64,000 nt of DNA from the NCBI GenBank assembly GCA_023091735.1, contig JALKBU010000140.1:1-64000 (forward strand). Reading direction: 5' to 3'. Below the pieces are notes generated by a model that had not been told where the DNA came from, made no database searches, and saw only the letters and a program-made list of their open reading frames with translations. This document shows, piece after piece, positions 29,801 to 41,026 of the stretch. The stretch comes from Trichomonas tenax. Its lineage: Eukaryota; Parabasalia; Trichomonadida; Trichomonadidae. The number at the start of each line of letters is the position of its first letter. The stretch's first letter is position 1. The translations under genes and the position numbers were made by a program.

Positions 29801-30121
29801 GGTATAATCATAATGTTTCATAACGCTTTCACGCCCGTAAACCCCATTAAAATTTCAATTCATTTTGTCGTGTAAAATATTAGGTGGCAAAATTTAACAA
29901 TTAGAGGGGGTGATACCATATTTATCATAGTCTAATCAATAGATATACTTGAATTGTATTAATTCCAAGAATAGAATTATGTTATGTATAGTTTATATCA
30001 CTGTTATGACAACATTATTCAGTTATATCGTGTTTCTAAAAGAAATGTTACATATAAATCTGACCTGTAAAGATATGTCAAAAAAACTCTATCGGCATCA
30101 TCTTCACAATTCGAGGTTGGT
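26891..30121. other. Gene-poor AT-rich desert
   Basis: 3.2 kb with no supported gene. A TTGACATGTAAA motif lies near 27370 and a TGTCGTGTAAA motif near 29865. Short stretches that look faintly protein-like (for example around 28600-28720 and 29610-29680) are riddled with stops and may be old gene remains. Confidence 0.45.
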
Positions 30122-30127
30122 TCACAA
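30122..30127 (+). promoter_or_regulatory. Inr-like TCACAA before DUF3237 pseudogene
   Basis: TCACAA matches TCA(+1)Y(T/A), and its inferred +1 lies 15 nt before the ATG at 30140, so the promoter of the broken gene appears intact. Confidence 0.4.
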
Positions 30128-30139
30128 TACAAAACAAAA

Positions 30140-30622
30140 ATGGAATCAGGAATGAAGAAAGTTTTCACAATCGCAGTCAAAGTCGCAAAACCTATCGTTG
30201 TTGGGCAGGACGAAGTCAACGGCCGCCGCCAGTTATTTCCAATTCTCGAAGGAACAATTGAAGGTGAGAACATCCACGGGGTCGTTCTTCCTGGAGGAAT
30301 CGACAGCTAAGTCATCCGTCCCGATGGAAGATGAGAACTTTCTGCTAGATAAGGCGTCAAGTTGGATGATGGTGCTTCAATTTACATAGAAAACAATGGA
30401 ATTAGGACAGTTCCTGATGAGTATGTCGAAAGAGTGAAGAAAGGAGAGTTTATTGATCCTAATTTGTACTATTTCTGCACCAAGCCAGAATTTAAGCTTT
30501 ATGATGAATCTGTACAATGGATGAAGAAGATGTTCATCTGCAAAGCTACAAGGCTCCCGGACCAAGTTTTATTAAATTATTATGTAATAAAGCAGCAAAA
30601 AGAGTTATTCACAAATGTGTAG
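30140..30622 (+). pseudogene. DUF3237-family gene with three in-frame stop codons
   Basis: A single reading frame of 160 codons from the ATG at 30140 to the stop ending at 30622 matches the DUF3237 (UPF0311) family along its length: LFPILEGTIEGENIHGVVLPGG, then V-I-R-P-D-G, then KLDDGASIYIENNG, and a C-terminal part with YYFCTKPEFKLYDES. The frame is interrupted by TAA at 30308-30310, TGA at 30332-30334 and TAA at 30350-30352, with no shift of phase. Each falls where the family usually has a sense codon. This looks like a young pseudogene made by point mutation, with codon use still like that of a working gene. DUF3237 is mainly bacterial and fungal, so lateral transfer is possible. Its biochemical role is unknown. 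Confidence 0.75.
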
Positions 30623-30834
30623 CAATATAAAGGCAACACATAACGTTTTTCTCTAACAATTGCATTCATATTATAAACATTTTACTTCAATCAAATAATT
30701 GACAAATATAAACGCATAAAAAGCCATTTTTACATACCCTGTTAATAAAATTGAAACAGAAATACTGATACACATCTATATTCACCTCTATATATTAAAT
30801 TGTGTTTTGTTAATAAATTTTTTGCAGAAACATG

Positions 30835-31587
30835 TTAGCTGTCAGATTCAAGAGGATGAAAAACATTAAATTGATTTATATCTGATTCTATATTTTCTCT
30901 CTTTGGACGCAATTCCTTTTTGAAATTCGGAATCAGTTGAAAACCATTTCCGTCATAGAAATATGTGCAGAGAGGGTATGTTTGGCAGCCTTTTCTAAAG
31001 AGAATAACTATTGCCCATTTTTCGGCATCTCCGATAAACACAATGTGTGATTGAGGTCCATCTCTGATGTTAAGAATTGTTTCTAGCATGTTTTTGATCT
31101 CATCGACAGATTCTCCATTTGTAATCTTTTGGAGTTGTGACGCAGAAGCTTCGTAAACATCCGAGACTTCGATTTGGTCTTTTTGGACATTTCTTCTCTT
31201 GGCAAACATTGTGTTGCAAATGTATTGATAATTTGGCCAATACGCAACTAAAATTCCTTCTAAAACATTTTTACATCTGTATTCACGTGAGACACATGTT
31301 CTTATTCCAAACAATGGCGCAATTGCTCTAATGACATTTCCGCATACGCAATCTGGTATTTCTACCATTATATCTGCAACTTTTTTTCTTCTTTCATTGA
31401 TGACATTTTCAGGTAATTTTTCCAACTCATGTATTATTTCCTTCAATGTGCGAATCGTTGCTTTTCGTTCTGACTGCGATTTGAGCTTCTGCGGTATCAG
31501 GTTCATCAGCTCCATAAGCTCAGATATCATGAGTGAAATATGATAACACAGTGATTTTTTTGAGAGGTAATTCTGATTGTTTGCCAT
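30835..31587 (-). CDS. Unknown 250-aa protein
   Basis: A complete frame with an ATG start. The N-terminal 80 residues are helical (ISELMELMNLIPQKL, then a basic ERKATIRTLKE segment). The middle contains several cysteines (CVCGNVIRAIAPLFGIRTCVSR) and the C-terminal half alternates beta-like stretches (SHIVFIGDAEKWAIVILF) with polar turns. There is no signal, membrane helix or known catalytic motif. No clear promoter element lies just before the ATG. I do not recognise a family. Its length and amino-acid balance in an AT-rich desert make chance unlikely. Confidence 0.65.
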   Translation of the reverse strand: MANNQNYLSKKSLCYHISLMISELMELMNLIPQKLKSQSERKATIRTLKEIIHELEKLPENVINERRKKVADIMVEIPDCVCGNVIRAIAPLFGIRTCVSREYRCKNVLEGILVAYWPNYQYICNTMFAKRRNVQKDQIEVSDVYEASASQLQKITNGESVDEIKNMLETILNIRDGPQSHIVFIGDAEKWAIVILFRKGCQTYPLCTYFYDGNGFQLIPNFKKELRPKRENIESDINQFNVFHPLESDS

Positions 31588-33004
31588 TAAAAATATTAAA
31601 AAAAAGATACTTAAATATGCATATCACTGATTCTTTTTATGATGTTTTTTTAATCATGTTATTATGAAATATTTAATAATACCCTGTCCTTCCAGGAATA
31701 CGTTTTTTGAGGGTGGCAAAATTTTCACCTTCAATTATAGTAGTAATATAAGGGGGTGGTTGCCAAAATTTGCAAAGCCACCTATGACCCCATTTTTGAA
31801 GGTTTTAGTTAATATTCCCGACAGCCTAAATTATTTCAAGTTTGCAAATTTGAACGTGTCAATTAGATTGTTAGACCATACATTTATATATGGTGGGGAA
31901 AAACTAAGTTAATTTTTTTATTATTTGATTTTTTACCGTCGGTCGGTTTTTCGAGGATAGCCTCAATTTTTTCTCGGCCGAAAATTGGAATATAGGATTA
32001 ATATAACAAATCATAATGATAGAGCTAGCAATGTTGGAATTGAATACTTTTGTAAAGTGAAAATTAATTTTTTCTTTTTTCAATTTTTTCTGACTTATTA
32101 ACTTTTTTGTGCTAAAATATATATTCGCTTTACGTTATTATTATAAAATTGAATTATAATTAAAAAAAATATTCTTTTTTACGGGGTAAAAACGCTCTCT
32201 TTTCAGGGGCAAACTGTAAGTTTTATTCGATTCTTCTAGGCCACAATATGTGTCTTTATTTAAGTGACATATGATATAAAGAATACTATGTATGCCTTCA
32301 TGTTTATATGGATTATGATTGAATTAAAATTCATCGCAAATCAGAGGTGATGAAGTTGACAAAATAAAAAAAAAATAATTGACTGTTGATTTTTTGCAAT
32401 GTTTTGGTGTGCAAAATAGTCTATTAACAAAAAGAATTGAGAAAAAAATTAAAAAAGAAAAAAACGATGGATATTGAGAGACAAACCATGGCATGTTATT
32501 CCCGCATCTCGAGAAGACTTAGCAAATGAGCTATCTTTGACATGGAAAGACTCTCAAATATTTCAGGTATTTGATCACCAATCAGTGATTGGTGATTTTC
32601 TGATTTTACCTTCTGAAGTCATAGCTATACCTGAGGTAAAAGAAAATCTTTAAAATTTTATGATTTGATAAATTTGTTTATTGTAAACATTGCTTGCAAG
32701 CAGTTTAAACTTATTTCTTGGTTGGCTGATAATGGACACTATATTATTTTGCAATAAACCTATTAAGTATAATTTTCAATATTAAATTTAATAATAATAA
32801 ACTATGATTGAACCATATTTTTGCGTTAATTAACATTAGGAATATACTGCTGTTATAGTATTTATTTAGTTAAATACAATTTATTAACATAAATACAATT
32901 TAAAAAAAAATAGATTTTATAATGACTGAATTGAACTCAATCTCTCTAATCATCACCAAAAGTGACATAACAGCTGAAATTTTTGGATAATTTTATCTAT
33001 TTAT

Positions 33005-33274
33005 ATGTTCCCTGCCCATTGTTTGGCAACCCCTAACTTTGAATATGCCACTTTGCACTCTGTGAAATTGAGCTTATCCTCGAAAAATCTTATGACGGTA
33101 TTTTTACATAAACAGCGGACAATTTCGAATTTAAAAAGTGATAAAATAGATGTGAGAGTGATTGATGATGGAGTTCCTGTTTATATTTTAAGATTTAAAT
33201 GTAAACAATATTATAGAATGATAAATCCGGATTACATAAAGCATCAGTTTTTAAAAAAGTCTGTGAAGTATTGA
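33005..33274 (+). CDS. Possible small unknown protein (89 aa)
   Basis: An ATG-initiated frame with a fairly balanced composition and a basic, tyrosine-rich C-terminus (CKQYYRMINPDYIKHQ). No promoter element is clear just upstream, and no domain is recognised. It could be a chance frame or a remnant of a longer gene. Confidence 0.25.
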   Translation: MFPAHCLATPNFEYATLHSVKLSLSSKNLMTVFLHKQRTISNLKSDKIDVRVIDDGVPVYILRFKCKQYYRMINPDYIKHQFLKKSVKY

Positions 33275-34342
33275 ATAGTATTACACTAATATATGCAATC
33301 ACTAAATCATAATACCTACTATGCGCACACTTGTTATCAAATATTCAGCGCAATTGAAATCTCTTTTTCTCATAAATTTCAATATTATCACAAAACACAT
33401 TACAAATTTCATATTAAATTTATACATGATTGCTTTATGAAACTATTCACATACATTCTTGAATAATGCAAATTTTATATTTATATACATATTAGACTCA
33501 ATTAATTGCATGCTGCACAACACATATAAGCATATTATAACGCATGCATGCCAATAAAATAAGAATATATTAAGTTTTACTCATTCATTTATAATTTTCT
33601 ATAGTTTTATGACTTGTATACACCACAGATTGACAGAAGTAATCACTCATGTATGTCAATAGCATTTACAACTGTATTTGTGAATATTGAAAATATTTGA
33701 TATAAAAAATTATCGATAATAATGCTTTATTTATACAGAAGAGACAAAAGCAAGGTAAGGTAAAACTAAGAAATGCATGTAAAATGATTAAAATTGCTTA
33801 TAGACAAACTTCAGATCTCGCAGCATATTAAATATGAGAAATAACTGCAGAAAAAGATATTATTTTTCGATGGCATACACATTCGTGCTGCATAAGATAG
33901 AGAAATGAACTTTGGGCCAAAAAGAGTGTACGTTTATCAATTTTTGATATTAAATATCGAGTATGATATTGAACAAATGTCTCACCCTGGCTAAACACAA
34001 TCCAGTAATGAATAACATTGTACTCATACTGTGTAAATGCAGGTTTTCGAAATTTCGAAATATTATTATTCGAACATTGTTTCGTATTTACTTGTGCATT
34101 TGGTATTCGATAATGCGTGCGTTATGGTTTAGATTGAATTTTGTGCTCAAACTACTTTTTTTTGAAGATATCTTATTCGTGGAATGTGACGTGTGAAACT
34201 GTTGCATGCAGTGTATGCAGGCTGACTGCAAAGTTACTGCCCATCATTTTATGTTAAGTGAATTACCGCAGAAAAAGATGGTGTAGCAAGTTACAATGAA
34301 CTTACGTTTAAAAATAATCGTCGGCATCCCCCTACTTTAGAC

Positions 34343-34419
34343 CTTGCCAGAACGGACCAAAACGATCATTTTCAATTCAATATCGATGTAAAATAACCGT
34401 CCGGAACCGTTCTGGCAAG
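34343..34419. repeat. Short inverted repeat with GC-rich arms
   Basis: CTTGCCAGAACGG at 34343-34355 is matched exactly by its reverse complement at 34407-34419. The interior is AT-rich. The contrast with the surrounding sequence suggests a tiny mobile-element remnant or a structured RNA element. Confidence 0.5.
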
Positions 34420-36092
34420 AAAAAAGTGTACCAGGCAAATCTGGGTATTTAATTGTTATTGCTATACAATAAATTTCTCATTTAAATTTTATTAAATGTG
34501 GTGATTAGATTCGAATCCATATAGATATGAATTTGCTTTGTGGTAAATATATTTTTGTATTGTTTAGGATGAAGCTCACCGAATGGTAAAATTGTTGGCA
34601 ATTTTTTAAAAAGTTGCTGAAATATAACTCATAATTCTATTACAAATAAGCATGATTCTCCAATATTGTTTAGATGATCAATATAATTTATGGCAAATGA
34701 TTATTAATGTTTGTGTTTCAGCGTCAATCTTATTGCTGAATATTAATTTTTCATTGATTAACTTCTTGTCAGTTTTACCAAAAATAATTTTGTATAATTT
34801 TAGCCAATCAGTTATAAATATAATTATACATTTAGTGTTTAGGAACTGAAAATTTTATTTTGAATGCAAATTAGAGTGGAAATATGCATAAATGATATGT
34901 GATTACAATGTACTAAATATTGAAAATTCTATTTCAACTTTAATCAGACATTGAGATGACATATTTCATCTGTAAAGGTTTTCTTGACACTTATCACGAA
35001 AAACATTATGAGTTTCACAACATGCGTTGATCCTATCCTTATATTCCTAAATATTCATGCCAAAATGTGAAAGTCGGGTTTTCATTATGATTAAAGAATT
35101 CATGGATATGACATTCTTTTTCTATGTGGTTAGCATTAAGTTTTTAGAATCAAAAAGGCAAAGAATCTTTAATAATAATGTTATCAAAAGTTATGAAGAT
35201 AATATTGAACACTTTTCACTCAGCGAAAAATTAGGGATTGTCTATGACGTTTTGAATCTTTGCTAGAAAACATTGCAATTCGCTGCAAAATGAGAAGGAA
35301 TTCATTAAAGTCAGATGTTGTCGATAGGTGAATGATATTGAAGACGAAATCCATATTTTTATTTTTGCAAAATGTCAACTCATAAGCTTTTTAAATAGAT
35401 AGGATAAAATCATGAATGTCTGTGTCTTTGAGGAAAAAACGTAGGAAAACATTATTGGGTAAAACTGAACTATCTATGATTCATCAAAAATTAATATCTT
35501 TCTGATTTAGAAGTGAAGAAATAAATGCCTTTTTACTTCTGTTAATAACTAAAATTTAGAAATAGTTAATCCTCGAAATTCATATCAATTGATAGATGGA
35601 TATATGCCGGATCTTGCTGGGTATGCAAGAAGATCCAGAAACTCTTCTAAACATCTAAAAAGTGCTAGAATAGTTACAACTCCTTTAAAAATCATAATAT
35701 TCTGCTAATGTTAGATTGTATTGCTTTTTTAGCCTTAGCTGATACCAAAGAACAGGGTAATATATAATTTCTATGGTTGATAATTCAAAATTGATATATT
35801 TATTATAAAAATTGTTTCGATAAGATGCACTTGCATGAAGTTCTTTTTTGATACTATGGATCAACAAATGTTGCATAAATATCAATTTTGGCGCCAAAAT
35901 TTCAAACGAGAAAAAATTGAGAGATAAACACATCAAAATTGAATGTGAAAATGATTTTTCAAACGCAAATCAATGTACAGCATCGAATGCCATATCTAAC
36001 CCCTGTTTTAATGTTAAACATGCAAAACATTTAAATGACAAAATTTTGGAGACCGTTTATTTTGAATACTTTATTTTTTCTATCATGAAAAA

Positions 36093-36100
36093 TCATTTTT
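36093..36100 (+). promoter_or_regulatory. Inr-like TCATTTTT of homeobox gene
   Basis: TCATTTTT with the inferred +1 at 36095 lies 11 nt before the ATG at 36106, supporting an expressed gene and this start. Confidence 0.5.
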
Positions 36101-36105
36101 AATCA

Positions 36106-36501
36106 ATGTGTTCTGCACAGATGGACTTGATACCTCAGCGCAAATATAGCCATGATGAGCCAAAGGCCCAATGTGAGAGCATTGCAGTTGTTGTTGAAAA
36201 CTCAGTCAAAAATAACATCAAAAGTCTTCATCCACACCCTATAAGAGAGAAAAACAACCAGCCAAAAGATTCCATACCAACCAAAGCATCATTGTTCTTG
36301 AAGCAATGGATCTTACAAAATGCTTCAAATCCATATCCTTCGGAGAAAGAGAAATATCTAATGTGCAAAAATCTTGGCATTACACCAAAGCAACTTTCAA
36401 CATTCCTCACCAACGCAAGGTGCAGATGCATCCACTTGAAAGCGGAGGAATCTAGAATTATTTTAATGAAGAAAATTCCATTCAAATTGAATCAATTATG
36501 A
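36106..36501 (+). CDS. Small TALE-type homeobox protein
   Basis: 131 residues. The C-terminal half (about 60-112) matches the homeobox_KN (TALE) domain: SLFLKQWILQNASNPYPSEK with the TALE hallmark NPYP (75-78) in the expanded loop, then KNLGITPKQLSTFLTNARCR. In the recognition helix the base-contacting Asn51 and Arg53 equivalents (N103, R105) are kept, while the normally invariant Trp48-Phe49 are Phe100-Leu101 and Arg52-type basic positions include Cys106. It is probably a divergent nuclear DNA-binding protein. The N-terminal half is polar and low in structure. An Inr-like element sits 11 nt before the ATG; a second ATG at 36121 is possible. Confidence 0.7.
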   Translation: MCSAQMDLIPQRKYSHDEPKAQCESIAVVVENSVKNNIKSLHPHPIREKNNQPKDSIPTKASLFLKQWILQNASNPYPSEKEKYLMCKNLGITPKQLSTFLTNARCRCIHLKAEESRIILMKKIPFKLNQL

Positions 36502-38422
36502 TTGTTTTTATAAAAATGTTAATAAATTTTGTCTTTTTTCTAATCAATATATAATGATGAAGCATAAGCAAACACAAAATATTGATAATTTGTAAGGAAA
36601 ACCTATTATATAATAGCATACTTATGTACAGTATATTTATTATCTAGTCCATTGATATTGATAACCTTAATGACAACATATCTCCACTCAATTGCAATTT
36701 AATAAAAATACACAAGTATAAATACATAGTATATATATTTGAATATTTGCTCATATATGTGTAATTGGATTTTATGCCAATCCATAGAGATATGTAAACA
36801 TTAATTAAACTGATAATTATCTCATTTTTATTTTAAAGAAAGATGAACTTTATTTTTGAACTGATTCTTTGTGCAACAGAGAATATATCTCATGAAGCAA
36901 AAAGATTCATTTCTATTGTGATAGTGGAGATGCATTATTTGGTTATCAGGGAATTGTTTAATATTTTTTTTTATTTCAAGCACAACTCTGTGGATTTGAT
37001 TTAGTATCTAATAGCCTATAAACACTTATATACGTTAAGAAATATTATATATATTTGTGATGGTTTCTTTATACTATATTGCTTCTGAATGGAGAAATAA
37101 CGTCATCAATATTATAAAAAAACTTTATTTAAGATTATTAAAACAAGAAAGTTCAAGATCAAAAGAACATAAACATATCTATAGGCATTTGCATCAATAT
37201 CGAACAGTGTGATATGGAATGGATTTATAGTGATGATAACATCAAACATTCGATTTTGTTGTTAAAGGCAACAAAAAAAGATAACAAAGCAGCAACAAAA
37301 GAATATCAATAGTATTGAATGTGAAGATCAATATATTATCATTTAATGAAGAATATACAAAATCACATCATTCACAAATGAATTTAAAAAAATGATGTCA
37401 AGTTTTGTTTTGTTGCTTTTAGTTTTATATTTAATACCAATGCTCAAGTTATCGAAAAGTGACAAAAGCAGCAAAATGAGAAAACGATGGATGAAGTATT
37501 TCATTGTTATTTCGCTTTATATTTTCATATTAATTTTAATAGGAAATGTTTTCCAACAATTGCAGCATTTCCTGATCAACCTTTCGTTGCTGTTATCTCC
37601 GCTCTTAGTTTTGTCCAATGGATCGATGCCAGCAATGATTTTTGATAAAATAATTTACAAAACCTGCAAAAACTACTCCAAAAAGATCTACCAACTGAAC
37701 AAATTCCTCTTAAAACTGCCAATGTTGATAATTTCTGAAACTTTGGAGCTAATTTCAAAATTATGGACAAAATAATTTGAATTTTGTTATAAGATAACCA
37801 ATGATTATCCATTAATTACTCGGAGAAAACCAATGAAATAATCTTCAACAGCATAGTGATAATTTCGCAAAAAAAATAGACATAATCTACATTGATTTAC
37901 TTTATTTCTTATAATGTCTATTACTCCACAGCTAGCAGAACAAGAACCTTAAACATTTTTCATCAATTCCTATATTAATATATATTAATCAAAATTCAAA
38001 AAAAATATCTTTGTTAAACAACATTTTGATATCAAATATCACTTAAAAATCAACTTGAACCAAATAGATCCATTATTACAGAGGACTTTATGTTCAAGAT
38101 TAAAAAAAAATGATAATCAAAGTCTTTCTTTTTTGATTTTTCTTACAGCCTAGACTGATGTAGAAGGCTTTTGAAACGTTCCCGATCTTTTTGACTCCTA
38201 TCAATATTAATTTCAGAATAAATTTATCATTCAGCACTATTGAACGTAACAATTGATGCTAAGATGCAATTTGCAAATCCTGCAGCTAGCTTTTGTCTCT
38301 TTTCGATGCTACAACTTTGTGATGAGATATTTTCATGCAATATTTTCTTGTGTGAAGCATAATGCGATGATACTTTGAATTAATTCATCGGCTTCTTCGT
38401 TCTCTGATTTCATTTCAAATAA
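36502..38422. other. AT-rich spacer, possible decayed frame
   Basis: 1.9 kb without a firm gene. A 127-codon hydrophobic frame at 37392-37775 exists, but the overlapping frame from about 37440 looks more protein-like (for example FPTIAAFPDQPFVAVI) and has at least four stops, so this may be an old pseudogene. Confidence 0.4.
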
Positions 38423-39748
38423 TTAATGAACTTTTGGTGTGTCAAATGCTTCTCTTACATTATCGAGGTATCCGTTTGTAACCATAATCTTGCAGTACTC
38501 ATATACAAACTCGAGAATTAGTTTAACTAATTTATCATTTTCCGATTCTAAAGCATCAATAGCATCTTGAAGATGGAATTCATCAAACAATACTCTCTTA
38601 TAATCTCTATTTGATGCGTCCAATACCGCTTTCATTATTTTATATGATATAAGACGAACTCTTTCTAATCCTTCATTACAAAAGAAGACGATCGTTGGAA
38701 TAACTTTTTGCATCATTGTGTCAGAGCTAATTCTCGTTTTAATGTTTCGCTCTATTAAATGATATATTATCTTGCAGCAGCAAATAGTGCAGCGATCTCC
38801 ATACTTTGTGTTGACCAATAGTTTTGGAATTTCTTCGAATTTGATTGCTTCGAATTTTTTGTCGTTATCATTAACTTCATTAAAGAATGAATTCTGTGTG
38901 AATTTAAAGTATTTGACAGCATAGCAAAGATACAGTAGACCTGGAAATATCAAATCTTTGTCATTGCATTCCAATATCAAGTTTATCATTGGAACAATAT
39001 CAATTGTTTCTTTGATCCTTTCTGGATAATCTTGTATGATTAAAATGATGGCTTTAAGCAGCAAACTTATTTGTGATGGTTCCTGAATCTTGTCTGGGCT
39101 GTCGTTATAAATTTTGTTGAGAATTCGAATTGAAAAATAAACAATCTCCTTTTTGAAGTCTGGTAGTACATCCTGCATAGAGATGGTCAATGTAAAGCAA
39201 ATTACATCATAAACACAGTTGTTGTTGTTGCATATTGCTGTAAATAAATTGAAATCAAATAAATTGAGTATTCGTTGAACAGATGGTTTGTTTCGTTTTG
39301 CAATCATGCATAGAGTGTTCAATATTATGCTAAGTGATGATAAATCGCAATTTGGTAAAAGATTGAATAAAAATTCGATCAAATTGTTGTCAATGAAGAA
39401 ATCTAATGATATGTTTGAATTTAGAACAAATAGATTAAGGAATGTTTCCATGATTTCGTAGAAATTATGATTAAATTGAATTGATTGAAATATCGAATGA
39501 TATAAAATTTCGATTTCATGTATATCAAGAAACGGCAATTGTGGCCTTGAGTTCAAAAGATCTGAATTTTCTAATAGAAAATTAATTTTTCCTTGTACTG
39601 TTGAAATATTGTTAATTCTTTGAAGGAATTGGATGAAATTTGTATCTGAATATCCTTCAATAATCGAAGCTAAGAGTTCATCTCCATCAGATTCAGATTC
39701 ATCTTTGAGATTTTATATTAAGAATCTCATAGTTGAGGAACCATCCAT
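38423..39748 (-). pseudogene. ARM-like helical protein gene with stop at codon 12
   Basis: From the ATG at 39748 the frame reads 11 codons, meets TAA at 39713-39715, and then stays open without a further break to a normal stop at 38423. The long part (about 430 codons) has no ATG until well inside, yet its upstream residues (for example KDESESDGDELLASIIEGY) continue naturally towards the ATG. The promoter is intact: TCATTTCTCATTTGC lies 7-14 nt before it. The product would be an all-helical ARM/HEAT-like protein resembling in character those at 0.4 and 44.7 kb. Either a single nonsense mutation (or base error) kills the gene, or translation uses an internal Met. The region downstream shows no other lesion, so the inactivation, if real, is recent. 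Confidence 0.55.
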
Positions 39749-39754
39749 TGCAAA

Positions 39755-39766
39755 TGAGAAATGATA
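39755..39766 (-). promoter_or_regulatory. Inr-like element(s) of ARM-like gene
   Basis: On the minus strand TCATTT occurs twice (+1 at 39762 or 39755), 14 or 7 nt before the ATG at 39748. Confidence 0.45.
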
Positions 39767-41026
39767 TATTTTCACTTTTTATATTATACCCATCATTAGA
39801 GACATCTCTTATGATTTTATTAATAAAATGAAATTGATATGAATCTTCAAAAGAGATTTTGGAACAAATCCAGTTTCCTGTGTGTTGGTTGAATTCTCTT
39901 TGAATTTAATTGGTCGAAACATTCCCTTTGATATCGATGATGACGTTATCAACAGCACTATGTTCTCTCAAAAAATGTCACATTTCGGTTCTTTTCAAAT
40001 TTTCCCGCTCAATTCTCCTCAATTAGGACTGGGACAAAATAGAACAACGCGCTTTTCTGACATGTAACTTATTTTTGACATGTAAAGTCAGAATGTCAAA
40101 ATAAAGGAAAGTGACGTGTTTGCGCGGGAAAAAATGGAAAAGTGTCAATAGGTTGAAATAGATTGAACTCAATGTTGGAAGCCAAAGAAGACTTCATTAT
40201 GAGTAGTTGTGGCCTTATAGTGAAAGATGTTATTTATGCTATCAGCCTCCTGACGATAGCACATCATCCATTTCTCTTTGTTCATTGCAAGTTTTTGTTG
40301 CACTCCAAACCTAAGAAAACCAAGAAACTCGGTCGAAATTATTTCTTCTTGCATGTTAAATATTAATTATAAACGAATAATTTGAAGATAAAAATAAAAA
40401 TTTAGTTAAAAATGAATTTTACAAAGAATATAAGGATCGAATTGTGAATCTAAATAATATAAATCAATAAATAAAATGAAAGTAACATGAAAACATTATC
40501 TAATTCATGATTCATAATTAATTATGAATTTAATGATATATTAATAATTATGAGAATTAGTAATAAAATGAAAATAATTTTGTAATGAAAAAGGTATCTG
40601 TGAAAAAATAAAAAATAGAAAAAAAAAAATAATTGTTTAATATCAAAAGTGAAAATGTAATGTGTATTAAAAATTGAATCAATAAGTGGGTTCTTGCTAG
40701 GGCCTGGCTTGGCCACTCGAGGGCTTTGGAAGTCTCAGGCCAACCTCGCCCAATGACATTCTCGCAACAATTTAACCATGCATAAATATCGTTGTTTTCT
40801 TAACAATTACCAATTAGGTATATGCTCGTTGATGATAGAGTTGTGGCTCGTCAACAACACTAGCCTGGATGTATTGGTTAGACTACAAAGATATTTATAA
40901 CACTTTTTATAAAGATGACAATTTGCCCGCACAAAAAGTGACAGTTTATCATAAAAGTGACTTTAAGGTTCACATGTCACTTTTTGATGTTCACTTTTGT
41001 CATAGACTCCTCCTCAATTTAATAAA
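39767..41026. other. Intergenic region with promoter motifs and GC-rich patch
   Basis: TGACATGTAAC and TGACATGTAAA lie at 40058-40068 and 40076-40086, ahead of a 64-codon frame starting at the ATG at 40172 that I cannot support as a gene. A GC-rich patch lies at about 40690-40755. A cluster of Inr-like cores (GTGACA/TCACTTTT, both strands) lies at 40938-41005. Confidence 0.45.
40058..40086 (-). promoter_or_regulatory. Two TGACATGTAAA-type motifs
   Basis: TGACATGTAAC and TGACATGTAAA are 18 bp apart. They could serve a plus-strand transcript starting before 40172, or none; no convincing gene follows. Confidence 0.35.

Larger units (their letters stand above)
31588..36092. other. Gene-poor AT-rich desert, 4.5 kb
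   Basis: Mostly very AT-rich sequence. It holds a 61-codon open stretch without ATG at 32468-32653, a possible small gene at 33005-33274, and a 77-bp inverted repeat at 34343-34419. Other frames of 60-85 codons look random. Confidence 0.5.

Noticed and set aside
34500..34520. GATTCGAATCC resembling a tRNA B box
   Set aside because: No A box, acceptor stem or cloverleaf can be built around it.
37392..37775. 127-codon hydrophobic frame
   Set aside because: The overlapping frame looks more protein-like but has several stops; the hydrophobic frame is probably its out-of-phase shadow.
40172..40366. 64-codon frame behind two TGACATGTAAA motifs
   Set aside because: No recognisable domain, and an antisense frame of similar quality overlaps it; too weak to call.
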